Positions 8,122 to 15,385 of a stretch of DNA of 30,859 bases are shown here, piece by piece (within the stretch, counting starts at the first letter, position 1; every line of letters begins with the position of its first letter). Under the pieces are notes generated by a model that had not been told where the DNA came from, searched no databases, and saw nothing but the letters and a program-made list of their open reading frames with translations. The translations under genes were made by a program, and so were the position numbers. The DNA is taken from assembly GCA_049697115.1 (NCBI GenBank), contig JBAVVD010000025.1, positions 1-30,859 of the forward strand, read 5' to 3'. This DNA comes from JBAVVD01 sp049697115. Its GTDB lineage: Bacteria > Acidobacteriota > Aminicenantia > Aminicenantales > UBA4085.

Positions 8122-9636
8122 ATGAAATGCATTCGAACTCGGCCCGCAATTGGGATCTGCCTGTTTCTATTTTTACTGGGAACATTTGGCTTCAGTCAGG
8201 AAATGCCCTACAGAAATCTCGAGGCGGACATCCAAAAGGCTCTTGCCGACTTCCAGGTTCCGGGCCTGGCCATCGGGATCGTCAAAGACGGGATCCCGGT
8301 ATATATAAAAGGATTCGGCATCAAAAACATCCACGCCAAGGATCCCGTCGACGAGAATACGATCTTCGGCATCGGGTCGGCGACAAAGACTTTCACTGCC
8401 GGGCTGGCTGCCGTCCTGGTCCAGGAAGGCAAGATTCAATGGGACGATAAGGTCGTGCAACACCTTCCCGATTTTCAGCTCTATGACCCTTGGGTGACAA
8501 AAGAGACCACCATCCGTGATCTGCTCTCCCATCGCACAGGCGTAGCCGAAGCCAACAACCTCGGCCTTTTGTTTATCGGCTCAAATTTCAGCCGCGACAG
8601 TGTCGTCGCCAAAGCCCGGTTTCTCATTCCTGTAATTGGCTTCCGAACAGGGTGGTTCTACAACAATATTATGTTCATCACAGCCGGCCAATTGATGGCC
8701 GGAGCCACCGGTAAAAGCTGGGATACCAACATCCGCGAAATGATTTTTGAGCCGCTCGGTATGAAGGCGAGCTGCACGAGCATCCGGAGTTTCAAGCCGA
8801 GCGATAACATCGTGACTCCCCATTGGTATGAAGACGGACACCCTGTCCCTATTCCCTGGGGAAACATGGACACTGCCGGGCCGGCCGGAGCTATCAACTC
8901 CAGCGTCGCGGACCTGGTCAAATGGCTGCAGGTGCATTTAAACGGCGGGACCTTGTCCGGTAAGACTCTTTGGAGCGCGGACATCCAGGGCGAGATGTTC
9001 TCCCCCCACAGCCTGCTCGTCAATATTCCTCTCGGCTGGCAGACGCAGTTCTCGACATACGGCCTGGGCTGGTTCATTAGTGAATACCGCGGAAACTCCG
9101 TCGTCTGGCATGCCGGTAACTGCGATGGGATGTCCTCCATAATCGGTATGCTGCCCCAGAAAAAATTGGGGGTCGTCATCCTTCAAAACACGTTTCCGAC
9201 CCGGTTTGAATTGGACCTGATGCTCAGGATCATGGATAGCTACCTCGGCCTGCCGGAAAAGGATTGGCGCCCGCTCGGGTCTCCGTCCCCGATATCGATG
9301 AGCCTCCCAAAATATTCGCAGGCGCCGGATGAAAAACCGATCGCGCCAGAGTCCGCACAACAGTTCGTCGGCACGTATTCGAGTGAGCTGTTCGGGAAGG
9401 TCGACGTGCGGTTTGAAAGAGGAAAGATGGTTCTGCGGTTCGAAGCCTACCCCAGAGCCGATCTGCATATGAAGGGAGAGAATGCTTTTGTTGCGGATTT
9501 CGGTGACGGAGTCAATGGAATGTTCGGACTCATTCTGGGCGGCCGTGTCGCGGAAGTCCAATTCGTTCCCGATGACGGCGGACAGATGAAAGAGATCCGC
9601 ATTGGCAAGTTCGGCGCCTTCAAGAAGCTGAATTAA
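8122..9636 (+). CDS. Exported beta-lactamase-fold serine hydrolase
   Basis: A 504-aa class C beta-lactamase/penicillin-binding-protein-like serine hydrolase. A signal peptide spans about residues 1-26 (ending GFSQ). The family triad motifs are visible: SxxK as Ser86-Ala-Thr-Lys89, YxN as Tyr180-Asn-Asn182 and HxG as His330-Ala-Gly332. The catalytic domain covers about 30-370. A C-terminal segment (about 415-500, starting FVGTYSSELFG) resembles the DUF3471-type lipocalin-like domain often attached to these enzymes. Likely activities are D-amino-acid peptidase or esterase in the periplasm; the substrate cannot be told, and beta-lactam resistance should not be assumed. It has an AAAGGAG ribosome site and lies in the same orientation as the mannosidase and M20 peptidase, but gaps of 366 and 180 bp argue against one tight operon. 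Confidence 0.9.
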   Translation: MKCIRTRPAIGICLFLFLLGTFGFSQEMPYRNLEADIQKALADFQVPGLAIGIVKDGIPVYIKGFGIKNIHAKDPVDENTIFGIGSATKTFTAGLAAVLVQEGKIQWDDKVVQHLPDFQLYDPWVTKETTIRDLLSHRTGVAEANNLGLLFIGSNFSRDSVVAKARFLIPVIGFRTGWFYNNIMFITAGQLMAGATGKSWDTNIREMIFEPLGMKASCTSIRSFKPSDNIVTPHWYEDGHPVPIPWGNMDTAGPAGAINSSVADLVKWLQVHLNGGTLSGKTLWSADIQGEMFSPHSLLVNIPLGWQTQFSTYGLGWFISEYRGNSVVWHAGNCDGMSSIIGMLPQKKLGVVILQNTFPTRFELDLMLRIMDSYLGLPEKDWRPLGSPSPISMSLPKYSQAPDEKPIAPESAQQFVGTYSSELFGKVDVRFERGKMVLRFEAYPRADLHMKGENAFVADFGDGVNGMFGLILGGRVAEVQFVPDDGGQMKEIRIGKFGAFKKLN

Positions 9637-9744
9637 GTCCGCCCAGCTTGATCTGATCACAGAATTGGACACCCGAGGACACATCACTGACATCTCACGT
9701 TTTTTTAAAGAAAAGATTGTGAAATTCATCAAAAAGAGTTACTT

Positions 9745-9769
9745 TGGGTCAGAAAGGATTTGAACCTTT
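9745..9769 (-). other. tRNA 3'-end remnant (T-arm plus acceptor strand)
   Basis: Read on the minus strand, these 25 nt have the exact geometry of a tRNA 3' end. A 5-bp T stem AAAGG/CCTTT encloses a canonical TTCAAAT loop (9753-9769). Seven acceptor nucleotides CTGACCC follow, then discriminator A (9745). No CCA is encoded. I searched the next 100 nt for the matching 5' strand GGGTCAG and found none, and no D-arm is apparent. A 7-bp stem with an 11-nt loop (AAAGACA/TGTCTTT) lies where an anticodon arm would be. It is best read as a fragment, for example an old integration site. Confidence 0.4.
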
Positions 9770-9816
9770 CTTTCTAAAGACACTGCTTCTATCTGTCTTT
9801 CTGGAGATAAAGACCG

Positions 9817-11403
9817 ATGAAATCCGTGAGGAGTCATTCGTCAGGGCGTAAGAGAATGAAGCGTCATTTTGGGGTTCTGCTGATCGCCGCGGGTGTTGTT
9901 GGATGGACAACGCTTCCGGCCCAAAATCGTTTCCTGAAGGATCTTCCGACAATTGTTCAGGAATACCGAAAAAGCCATGAACACGAAATCCTTCAGGAAT
10001 TTTTAAATCTCCTGTCCATACCCAATGTCTCCGCCGACCGCATGAATATTCGGAGGAACGCCGAGTTCATCAGGGACTTGATGGCGAAAAGGGGCATCGC
10101 CGCACGACTGATCGAGACACAGGGAAATCCCGTCGTATTCGGGGAACTGCGCGTTCCGAACGCGGAAAAAACGCTGATGTTCTACGTCCACTACGACGGC
10201 CAGCCGGTGGATCCGTCCAAATGGACGGACAGCCAGCCATTCGAGCCGGTGTTACGTCCGGGCAAACTCGAAGCGGGAAGCGACGCGCCCAAACCGATAT
10301 CTTCTCCCGCAAAAGGAGAGCCATTCGACGAGGACTGGCGCATCTACGCCCGCGGTTCGAGCGATGACCGGGCGCCGATTGTCGCCATCCTGAGCGCCAT
10401 CGATGCCTTCCGGTCCTCCGGGCGGCCGATAGGGCACAACTTGAAGTTCATTATCGAAGGAGAAGAGGAGGCGGGATCGCCGAATCTCCGTCCGTTTCTG
10501 GAACAGCATAAAGAGATGCTCAAGTCGGATATTCTCTTCATGTGCGACGGTCCCGGGTATTACTCGAGCGATCCCACGTTGTTCTTCGGCGTCCGCGGCA
10601 TCACGAGCATTGAAATCACCGTTTACGGGCCCAACACAAGCCTGCACAGCGGGCATTATGGAAACTGGGCGCCGAACCCGGCCACGCGTCTCGCACGACT
10701 TTTAGCATCGATGCAAGACGATGAAGGGAAGGTCCTTATCGCCGGGTTTTACGACACGGTGATTCCTCTGACGGATATTGAGCGAGACGCTTTGAAGAAC
10801 ATTCCGCCCTATGATGGGGAGATCATGGAACTGTACGGTTTTTCAAAGCCGGAAAGTGTCGGCCAGAGCCTTCTGGAAGCCATTCAGTATCCTTCCCTGA
10901 ATGTGAACGGTGTTCAGAGCGGTTGGATCGGCCCTCAGGCCCGCACCATCATTCCCGACCGAGCCGTGGCGTCCATCGACATCCGCCTCGTCAAAGGGAA
11001 CGATAAACGGGCCATGGTGCAGAAAGCAGTTGACCATATCCGGAATCAGGGATACCACATCGTCGACAAAGACCCCGATGGAGAGACCCGGAAGGCATTT
11101 CCCTTCATCGCCAAGGTTGTGACGAGTGAAAAGGGCTACAATGCCTCCCGGACGTCGATGGACATTCCGATTTCAAAGCGCGTCATCCGCGCGCTGACGA
11201 ACTACTGGGATCGAAGTCCGGTCTTGCTGCCCTCACTGGGGGGATCGCTCCCCCTTTATATGTTCGATGAGACTCTGGGCGTGCCCATCATCGGTGTACC
11301 CATCGCCAACCACGATAATAACCAGCACCAGCCGAACGAGAACATTCGCATCGGCCATCTGTGGAAAGGAATCGAGACGTTTGCCGCGTTGATGACACTG
11401 TGA
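9817..11403 (+). CDS. Exported M20-family metallopeptidase (dipeptidase-like)
   Basis: A 528-aa M20/M28-superfamily zinc peptidase. Metal-site motifs are His125-x-Asp127 in YVHYDGQPVD, bridging Asp183 in ARGSSDDR, and EGEEEAGS with probable catalytic base Glu217 and metal ligand Glu218. GGSLPLY near residue 473 fits the C-terminal part of the catalytic domain, and the middle 270-400 is the dimerisation/lid domain (THGxH-like segment LHSGHYG). A hydrophobic segment (residues 18-36, ending PAQ) indicates a signal peptide. The start at 9817 has GGAG about 11 nt upstream; an ATG at 9856 (MKRHFGVLL) would give a more ordinary signal peptide and is a real alternative. It probably trims peptides in the periplasm for nutrition; exact substrate unknown. 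Confidence 0.9.
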   Translation: MKSVRSHSSGRKRMKRHFGVLLIAAGVVGWTTLPAQNRFLKDLPTIVQEYRKSHEHEILQEFLNLLSIPNVSADRMNIRRNAEFIRDLMAKRGIAARLIETQGNPVVFGELRVPNAEKTLMFYVHYDGQPVDPSKWTDSQPFEPVLRPGKLEAGSDAPKPISSPAKGEPFDEDWRIYARGSSDDRAPIVAILSAIDAFRSSGRPIGHNLKFIIEGEEEAGSPNLRPFLEQHKEMLKSDILFMCDGPGYYSSDPTLFFGVRGITSIEITVYGPNTSLHSGHYGNWAPNPATRLARLLASMQDDEGKVLIAGFYDTVIPLTDIERDALKNIPPYDGEIMELYGFSKPESVGQSLLEAIQYPSLNVNGVQSGWIGPQARTIIPDRAVASIDIRLVKGNDKRAMVQKAVDHIRNQGYHIVDKDPDGETRKAFPFIAKVVTSEKGYNASRTSMDIPISKRVIRALTNYWDRSPVLLPSLGGSLPLYMFDETLGVPIIGVPIANHDNNQHQPNENIRIGHLWKGIETFAALMTL

Positions 11404-11445
11404 GACGACTCTTGGATTGCCGGGGTTCTTAGATAAACAACGAAA

Positions 11446-11496
11446 GCTAGAAGAGAATTTTGAGGAGGATCCCGAAATGAACGCCGCTGAGCTCCA
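11446..11496 (-). pseudogene. Truncated copy of the outer-membrane barrel gene 3' end
   Basis: 51 bp identical to 14399-14449, the last codons and TAG stop of the outer-membrane barrel gene. In frame it encodes the same terminal LSGVHFGILLKILF with the final aromatic residue. The preceding codons for Pro-Leu are also conserved but with synonymous changes, so homology extends slightly further. Beyond it, towards higher coordinates, sequence switches abruptly to the IS-associated repeat. It is the stub of a second barrel gene or a recombination product. Confidence 0.7.
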
Positions 11497-11497
11497 A

Positions 11498-11660
11498 GGG
11501 ATAATAAATTCCTTTTTTGCTGTGCTGGTTAAAGGAGCGTTCAAGCACCAATTTTGCTTTACCCCGTCATTGAGAATGTTAATTCAGAGAGCTTTTGGAT
11601 GTCAAATTGAGCTCAAACGAGAGTATAGTAAGCCAGGCAGCCTGGGACAAATTCAGAAGC
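11498..11660 (-). repeat. Direct repeat copy A (IS-associated)
   Basis: About 163 bp matching 13931-14092 in the same orientation, by eye roughly 80-85% identical, including a long identical core around 11532-11555. Both copies lie next to fragments of the same transposase, so the repeat is probably the terminal, non-transposase part of that element. This copy has stops in every frame I checked that is open in the other copy. Confidence 0.75.
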
Positions 11661-11661
11661 G

Positions 11662-11686
11662 AATGACCTTCATCTCCTCCTGGCAT
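11662..11686 (-). pseudogene. IS91-like transposase scrap, copy A
   Basis: 25 nt matching 14284-14308 at 23 positions. On the minus strand it reads Cys-Gln-Glu-Glu-Met-Lys-Val-Ile, equivalent to CQGEMKVI in the larger remnant. It joins directly to repeat copy A, which implies an internal deletion of the transposase C-terminal coding region in this copy. Confidence 0.5.
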
Positions 11687-11722
11687 TTAGCGAAAAGTAG
11701 CCTTTAAAGTGGTGTCAAAATG

Positions 11723-11737
11723 AGGGGTTATTCCCCT
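11723..11737 (-). terminator. Short GC hairpin after the repeat-protein gene
   Basis: On the minus strand AGGGG-AATAA-CCCCT is followed by CATTTTG, 36-50 nt past the stop of the repeat-protein gene. The stem is only 5 bp and the T-run is weak, so this is at best a poor intrinsic terminator. Confidence 0.3.
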
Positions 11738-11772
11738 TGGCGTCGTCAAGGGTTCAGCCTTGTCCCACAATA

Positions 11773-13797
11773 TCAATAGATCTCAAACTCTAATTTTTTA
11801 ATGCCGGTCCCGAACACGTCAAACTCGACAATATCAGATTCACGAACCTCGAAACTCAATTCGATGTCGAGATGAGTCGAGCCGATCGTCAGCGTTCCAT
11901 CACGTAAGGAATTACTCCAGAAATTTCCTCGCTGAATGGCAATATTGAAATCCGCGGATTTAACAGTGAAAATGGCGGTCCTGGGGACCGTGGGCTTTGC
12001 GCTCCGACTGTAGGCAATCGTATAAAATCCGTTCGGAACGCTCTTTAGAGTAAAATTGCCTTTTCCATCCGTCGTCGTCATCAGATCGTTGTAAAAGGTA
12101 AATTCCTGACCGCCCTTCACCTCACCCAAAAAAACGGTCGCATTGGCCAAGGGCTCACCGCTTTCGCGCCTGACCAATCGCCCCTGGATCTCCAACTTCG
12201 GCGACCTCTTCCTCATCTCCAAGAGTGTCTCGGGAGTCGATTCCTTGAGAATTTTTTTGTAGAGGTCGCTGTTTTTTTGCTTGATGGCAGATTGGCGTAT
12301 TTCCAGAGACATGTCCAAAATCTGTTGATTTGGAATTTTGAAACGTCCTGAATCCCTCAATATCTTCAAGGCGCTCCAGCGGACGGCCGGAGGCTGCTTT
12401 TGATTTTTCGAAATGGATACGATGATTTCCTGGTTTTGAAGTTTTTCCAAAGCTGCCATTTGAATAGCTTCAACCACGACGCTTGCGGCGATGTCGGCCA
12501 GCAAAGCCTGATCGTCGATTTTCTTGATGGCGTCCCACCGCGCATTGCGGTCCGTGGCGCTTTTGGCGATGTCGGCCAATTGCCTGGAATCCGTGCAATT
12601 TTTGACATCATCCTGAGATGCCAGAACGATTCGACGCATAACATGGCCGATCGGCAATTTCTCGGCGGCGGCTTTGCGGACCTCGTCGAAGGGATTGTTC
12701 TTGACGATTGTTTCCAGAATTTTCTGGTCGATCAGGTTTTTATTCTGTACAGCGGCCAGGCGAAAAGACACTTTCTCATGGTTCTTGGCGAGATCGGCCA
12801 GCGCAGCTTGATCGGTCAATTCCCCAACGGCAACCCAGCGAACCCTCGGTTCCTTGTGATTCTTGATGATGTCGGCCAGCACGGCCTGATCGACAATCTT
12901 CGCGGCCGCTGCCTCGCAAACAGAGACGTCTTGATCGTTCCTGGCGATATGGGCGAGGAGGACCGGATCGTTGACTCTCAAAACGGCCATCTGGCGGACC
13001 ATGGAGTGTTTATGGTTTTTGGCGAAGTCGATGAATACGGCCGGATCGGTAATTTTTAGCGCCGCGTGCAAGCAGACTCTGTCAACCTCATCATTTCTGG
13101 CGATATCGATGAGCACGCTCTGATCGGTCAGAATAGGATTGTCGACGGCCTCTTCGCGGATAATGAATTCCTTGGCATTTTTGGCGATATCGGCCAGGAC
13201 GTTCGGGTCGGTGATTTTTCCAGCCGCAGCCCTGTAAACAAAAAAATTCTTGTGATTCTTGGCCAGGTCGGCGAGGACGGTCTGATCGGTTATCTTGGTG
13301 ATCGCTGTCGTGCTGACGTAAGAGTCCTCATGGTTTCTGGCCATGAAAACCAGCATGTCCGGATCGGTAATCCTTTCAGCCGCAGCCCTGTGAACATCAT
13401 AACTATTATCGTTCCATGCAATATCAAACAAGACTTTTTCGTCGGATAGGAATGAATTCCGAATCGCCGCCAAGCGGACTTCGTCCTCCTGGCTAATCAG
13501 AGCCCGCCCGTCCGTGACCTTGTTCGTGGCGATTTCTGTGAGCACGGCCTGGTCGGTCAATTGCTCGATGGCGGCAATGCGGATTTTTAAGTCGCCCTCA
13601 TGTGTTTTAGCCACTTTGTAGGTTTTGGCGATTTTGGCGAGTTTTTGGCATGATCCAGTTTTCCCGCTTTTGCACTCCTTCGCCAGCTTGTTGATTTCAT
13701 TGATATCCGTAGCGCCGATGACTGAAGAAAAAGTCAGAAGAGCCGAGGCGAAAATGATGGAAAGTCGCCAAAGAATCCGTCCCCTCAATATTTTCAT
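11773..13797 (-). CDS. Exported solenoid repeat protein with C-terminal carboxypeptidase-regulatory-like domain
   Basis: 674 aa. Residues 1-29 form a signal peptide. From about residue 70 to 500 the protein consists of about fourteen units with a period of 26 residues. The consensus is roughly VRxAAAxKITDQxVLADIAKNHK: two amphipathic helices per unit, as in HEAT or leucine-rich-repeat-variant (LRV) solenoids. Units 11-12 are disturbed by insertions, one with a CTDS segment. From about 535 a beta-rich domain begins (LEIQGRLVRRESGEPLANAT, then TTDGKGNFTLKSVPNG), typical of carboxypeptidase-regulatory-like/Cna-B sandwiches, followed by about 60 more beta-rich residues. No catalytic motif is visible; a periplasmic or surface binding role is likely. 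Start: ATG with GGAGAG 8 nt upstream. It stands alone, flanked on both sides by IS remnants in direct orientation, suggesting acquisition or amplification by mobile DNA. Function unknown. Confidence 0.85.
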   Translation of the reverse strand: MKILRGRILWRLSIIFASALLTFSSVIGATDINEINKLAKECKSGKTGSCQKLAKIAKTYKVAKTHEGDLKIRIAAIEQLTDQAVLTEIATNKVTDGRALISQEDEVRLAAIRNSFLSDEKVLFDIAWNDNSYDVHRAAAERITDPDMLVFMARNHEDSYVSTTAITKITDQTVLADLAKNHKNFFVYRAAAGKITDPNVLADIAKNAKEFIIREEAVDNPILTDQSVLIDIARNDEVDRVCLHAALKITDPAVFIDFAKNHKHSMVRQMAVLRVNDPVLLAHIARNDQDVSVCEAAAAKIVDQAVLADIIKNHKEPRVRWVAVGELTDQAALADLAKNHEKVSFRLAAVQNKNLIDQKILETIVKNNPFDEVRKAAAEKLPIGHVMRRIVLASQDDVKNCTDSRQLADIAKSATDRNARWDAIKKIDDQALLADIAASVVVEAIQMAALEKLQNQEIIVSISKNQKQPPAVRWSALKILRDSGRFKIPNQQILDMSLEIRQSAIKQKNSDLYKKILKESTPETLLEMRKRSPKLEIQGRLVRRESGEPLANATVFLGEVKGGQEFTFYNDLMTTTDGKGNFTLKSVPNGFYTIAYSRSAKPTVPRTAIFTVKSADFNIAIQRGNFWSNSLRDGTLTIGSTHLDIELSFEVRESDIVEFDVFGTGIKKLEFEIY

Positions 13798-13930
13798 TTT
13801 GATTCTCTCCGAATTAAAATATTTCCCGTGCTCCCCAGGGAATTTCCCGACTTAGAGGAGAGCCGTATCCGATTAATAAAACAGACAAGGATATTTTTTC
13901 TCCCGCCTGACAGAATGGTCTCTTGAACGA

Positions 13931-14092
13931 GGGAAAATAATTTCCTTTTTTGCTGTGTTGGTTAAAGGAGCGTTCAAGCACCAATTTTGCTTCACCCCAT
14001 CGTTGGGAATGATAAATCAGAGCGCCGTTGGATGTCAAATTGAGCTCAAACGAGTGGAGGGCGAGCCAGGAAGCCTGGGACAAGCTCAGAAG
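13931..14092 (-). repeat. Direct repeat copy B (IS-associated)
   Basis: Same orientation as 11498-11660, with shared blocks such as the TTAAAGGAGCGTTCAAGCAC core and a GTCAAATTGAGCTCAAACGAG core. It lies immediately downstream (in transposase orientation) of the IS91-like remnant, separated by about 56 bp. The two copies bracket the 2-kb repeat-protein gene. Confidence 0.75.
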
Positions 14093-14148
14093 TGTCGGAA
14101 ATCTGACAGACCTCTGCTCCTGGGCAAGAAGAAAATCAGGAAAAATAG

Positions 14149-14375
14149 TTAGCCGAGGTCTCGGCAGCCATCAAAAAAAGCTCCTGCGAAGCGGCCCGAG
14201 GCGGAGGGGGGCCTATCCGCCACGAATGTTAGCTCGAAATGATTGATAATCCTGTCCTTCACAGAATATTCGGTGAGGAAGGAAATGACCTTCATCTCTC
14301 CCTGGCATCTGGGGCACAGCAGGGGATCAGCCTCATAAACCTTGCAAATCATCTCAGCCCAGCCGCGGCGGAGGA
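14149..14375 (-). pseudogene. IS91-family-like transposase, C-terminal remnant
   Basis: The minus-strand frame reads RRGWAEMICKVYEADPLLCP, then RCQGEMKVISFLTEYSVKDR and about 35 more residues to a stop. This matches my recollection of the C-terminal end of IS91/Y2-type transposases, where a (K/R)VYEVDPLxCPxCGGxM segment with a CxxC pair is followed by an I-A-F-I strand and a short helix. No HUH tyrosine domain is present in the window, so more than three quarters of the transposase is gone. An ATG at 14352 opens a 67-codon frame, but this is an internal Met of the old gene. Family name is moderately sure; remnant status is clear. Confidence 0.65.
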
Positions 14376-14398
14376 TTCTTGGGCATTAGAGGGAGAAC

Positions 14399-14449
14399 GC
14401 TAGAAGAGAATTTTGAGGAGGATCCCGAAATGAACGCCGCTGAGCTCCA
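14399..14449 (-). repeat. 51-bp repeat (barrel gene 3' end, parent copy)
   Basis: Identical over 51 bp to 11446-11496. It covers the last 16 codons and stop of the outer-membrane barrel gene. Perfect identity contrasts with about 80-85% for the neighbouring IS-associated repeat, so duplication or gene conversion of this piece is more recent or it is under selection. Confidence 0.8.
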
Positions 14450-15218
14450 GCGGAAAATTGATCTCTTCTCCTTTTGTATTGATGTAAGTGATCTTTTTTC
14501 CCACATCCGCCGTCTCGGCACTTTTACTAATTTCGAATGATTCAATCCTTCCTATGATGTATCGGAACTCCGCCGAGATGACCAGATTTTCTGTGACAGG
14601 AAAATCCACTCCGCCGTCGAAATGAGGCAGCACAGCCCGGCCCCGACCTTCCTGCTCTGTTTTTTCCGAATCGATCACGGCCCCGCCGATTTCCACAACT
14701 GAGATTTCTGTCCACTTCATTATTCCGAGGTAATACCCCACGCCCGTGCCCAAGTAAAACTGAACTTTATCTAAGGGGAAATAGTAGCGGACCGTGGCCA
14801 TCAAAGGCCACACTGAAAATTCGCCTTTCTCTCTCAGAAGAAATCCGACCGTGCTTCCCAGAAAGCTTCCGGATCCTTCCACAGAGGCCGGTCGTGTCCG
14901 CCTCCAATGTTCCACATCGAGAACAAAAGAAAATCGAGGAGGGAGAAAGACTTCCAGGCCGCCTCCGTAGGACAGTGCCCCTTTGATCTTTTCCATCCAA
15001 ACGAGGTTGGTGGAGAGGCCGTATGATTGGAGCAGTCGCTCTGTGGATTGAAGACTCTGGTTGTAAAGTGTCCGGAGTTCATCATTGAAGGTTACGGCTG
15101 AAGGAGCGTAATAGCTTCCTCGAAAATAAAGACCAATCCGCGGAGAGGCGTCTAAAAAGAACATCCCAAGAGAAAAAATTACCGGAAAAACCAATGATGC
15201 TGCGCCCCTTCTGTTCAT
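14400..15218 (-). CDS. Outer-membrane beta-barrel protein (OmpW/porin-like), unknown function
   Basis: An exported protein of about 272 aa with a signal peptide (MNRRGAASLVFPVIFSLGMF) and alternating hydrophobic strands such as FSFVLDVEHW, PLMATVRYYF, FYLGTGVGYYLG, LVISAEFRYIIG. It ends in HFGILLKILF with a terminal Phe, the beta-signal recognised by the Bam complex. It is therefore an integral outer-membrane barrel, probably 8 strands; cargo unknown. The frame is open to 15353, but a good promoter (15247-15275) lies inside that extension, so a start among the Met codons at 15239, 15233, 15227 or 15218 is preferred. I chose 15218 because it gives a clean signal peptide; 15233 has a GAGG site 9 nt upstream. 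The 3' end is duplicated at 11446-11496. Confidence 0.82.
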   Translation of the reverse strand: MNRRGAASLVFPVIFSLGMFFLDASPRIGLYFRGSYYAPSAVTFNDELRTLYNQSLQSTERLLQSYGLSTNLVWMEKIKGALSYGGGLEVFLPPRFSFVLDVEHWRRTRPASVEGSGSFLGSTVGFLLREKGEFSVWPLMATVRYYFPLDKVQFYLGTGVGYYLGIMKWTEISVVEIGGAVIDSEKTEQEGRGRAVLPHFDGGVDFPVTENLVISAEFRYIIGRIESFEISKSAETADVGKKITYINTKGEEINFPLELSGVHFGILLKILF

Positions 15219-15246
15219 TCTCTTCATCTTCATCCGCATTCGCCTC

Positions 15247-15275
15247 AATCTATCACGGGCTGAAAAATCTGTCAA
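15247..15275 (-). promoter_or_regulatory. Sigma-70-like promoter of the barrel gene
   Basis: On the minus strand, consensus TTGACA (15270-15275) and TAGATT (15247-15252) are 17 bp apart. The predicted start is near 15240. It forms a divergent pair with the promoter at 15301-15329. Confidence 0.5.
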
Positions 15276-15300
15276 ACCGTCACAGAATAAAAATAAACTA

Positions 15301-15329
15301 TTGGAAAATCTCAAACTTTTTATTAGAAT
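15301..15329 (+). promoter_or_regulatory. Sigma-70-like promoter of the LolA-like protein gene
   Basis: TTGGAA (15301-15306) and TAGAAT (15324-15329) are spaced 17 bp. The predicted start, near 15336, leaves a 50-nt leader carrying a strong AAGGAGG site. Confidence 0.5.
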
Positions 15330-15373
15330 GGCCGTACAGGAAATAAGGCACATTTAAGGAGATGAACAGAAAC

Positions 15374-15380
15374 AAGGAGG
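15374..15380 (+). promoter_or_regulatory. Ribosome binding site deciding the start of the LolA-like gene
   Basis: AAGGAGG (15374-15380) ends five bases before the ATG at 15386. The upstream in-frame ATG at 15362 directly abuts its AAGGAG and lacks spacing, so 15386 is the better start. Confidence 0.65.
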
Positions 15381-15385
15381 TATTT

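Larger units (their letters stand above)
11404..11772. other. Accessory intergenic region of IS and gene remnants
   Basis: 369 bp between the M20 peptidase and the repeat protein gene. It contains a 51-bp copy of the 3' end of the barrel gene (11446-11496), a repeat shared with 13931-14092 (11498-11660), a 25-nt transposase scrap (11662-11686) and a short GC hairpin (11723-11737). The plus-strand 96-codon frame that crosses it is most likely a shadow of these remnants. Confidence 0.6.
13798..14399. other. Accessory intergenic region with IS91-like remnant
   Basis: About 600 bp between the repeat-protein gene and the outer-membrane barrel gene. It holds the leader of the repeat-protein gene, direct repeat copy B (13931-14092) and a transposase C-terminal remnant (14149-14375). 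The frames at 13814-14083 (minus) and 13955-14246 (plus) fall within the repeat and show no independent gene character. Confidence 0.6.

Noticed and set aside
8938..9732. A 264-codon minus-strand frame
   Set aside because: Antisense to the serine hydrolase with intact SxxK, YxN and HxG; no ribosome site or domain of its own.
9745..9850. A complete tRNA gene
   Set aside because: Only the T-arm and 3' acceptor strand are present; no matching 5' acceptor strand, D-arm or 7-nt anticodon loop could be found.
12400..13449. Plus-strand repetitive frames (219 and 127 codons) and a 78-bp periodicity resembling an array
   Set aside because: The periodicity is exactly 26 codons of the minus-strand solenoid protein; units vary along their whole length with no spacers, so it is neither a CRISPR array nor a plus-strand gene.
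13955..14246. Two small plus-strand frames (65 and 72 codons) sharing sequence with 11417-11707
   Set aside because: Their similarity is explained by the DNA-level direct repeat; the frames start and stop at different points and lack ribosome sites.
15219..15353. N-terminal extension of the barrel protein to 15353
   Set aside because: The extension covers a consensus-like promoter and would bury the signal peptide 45 residues inside the protein.
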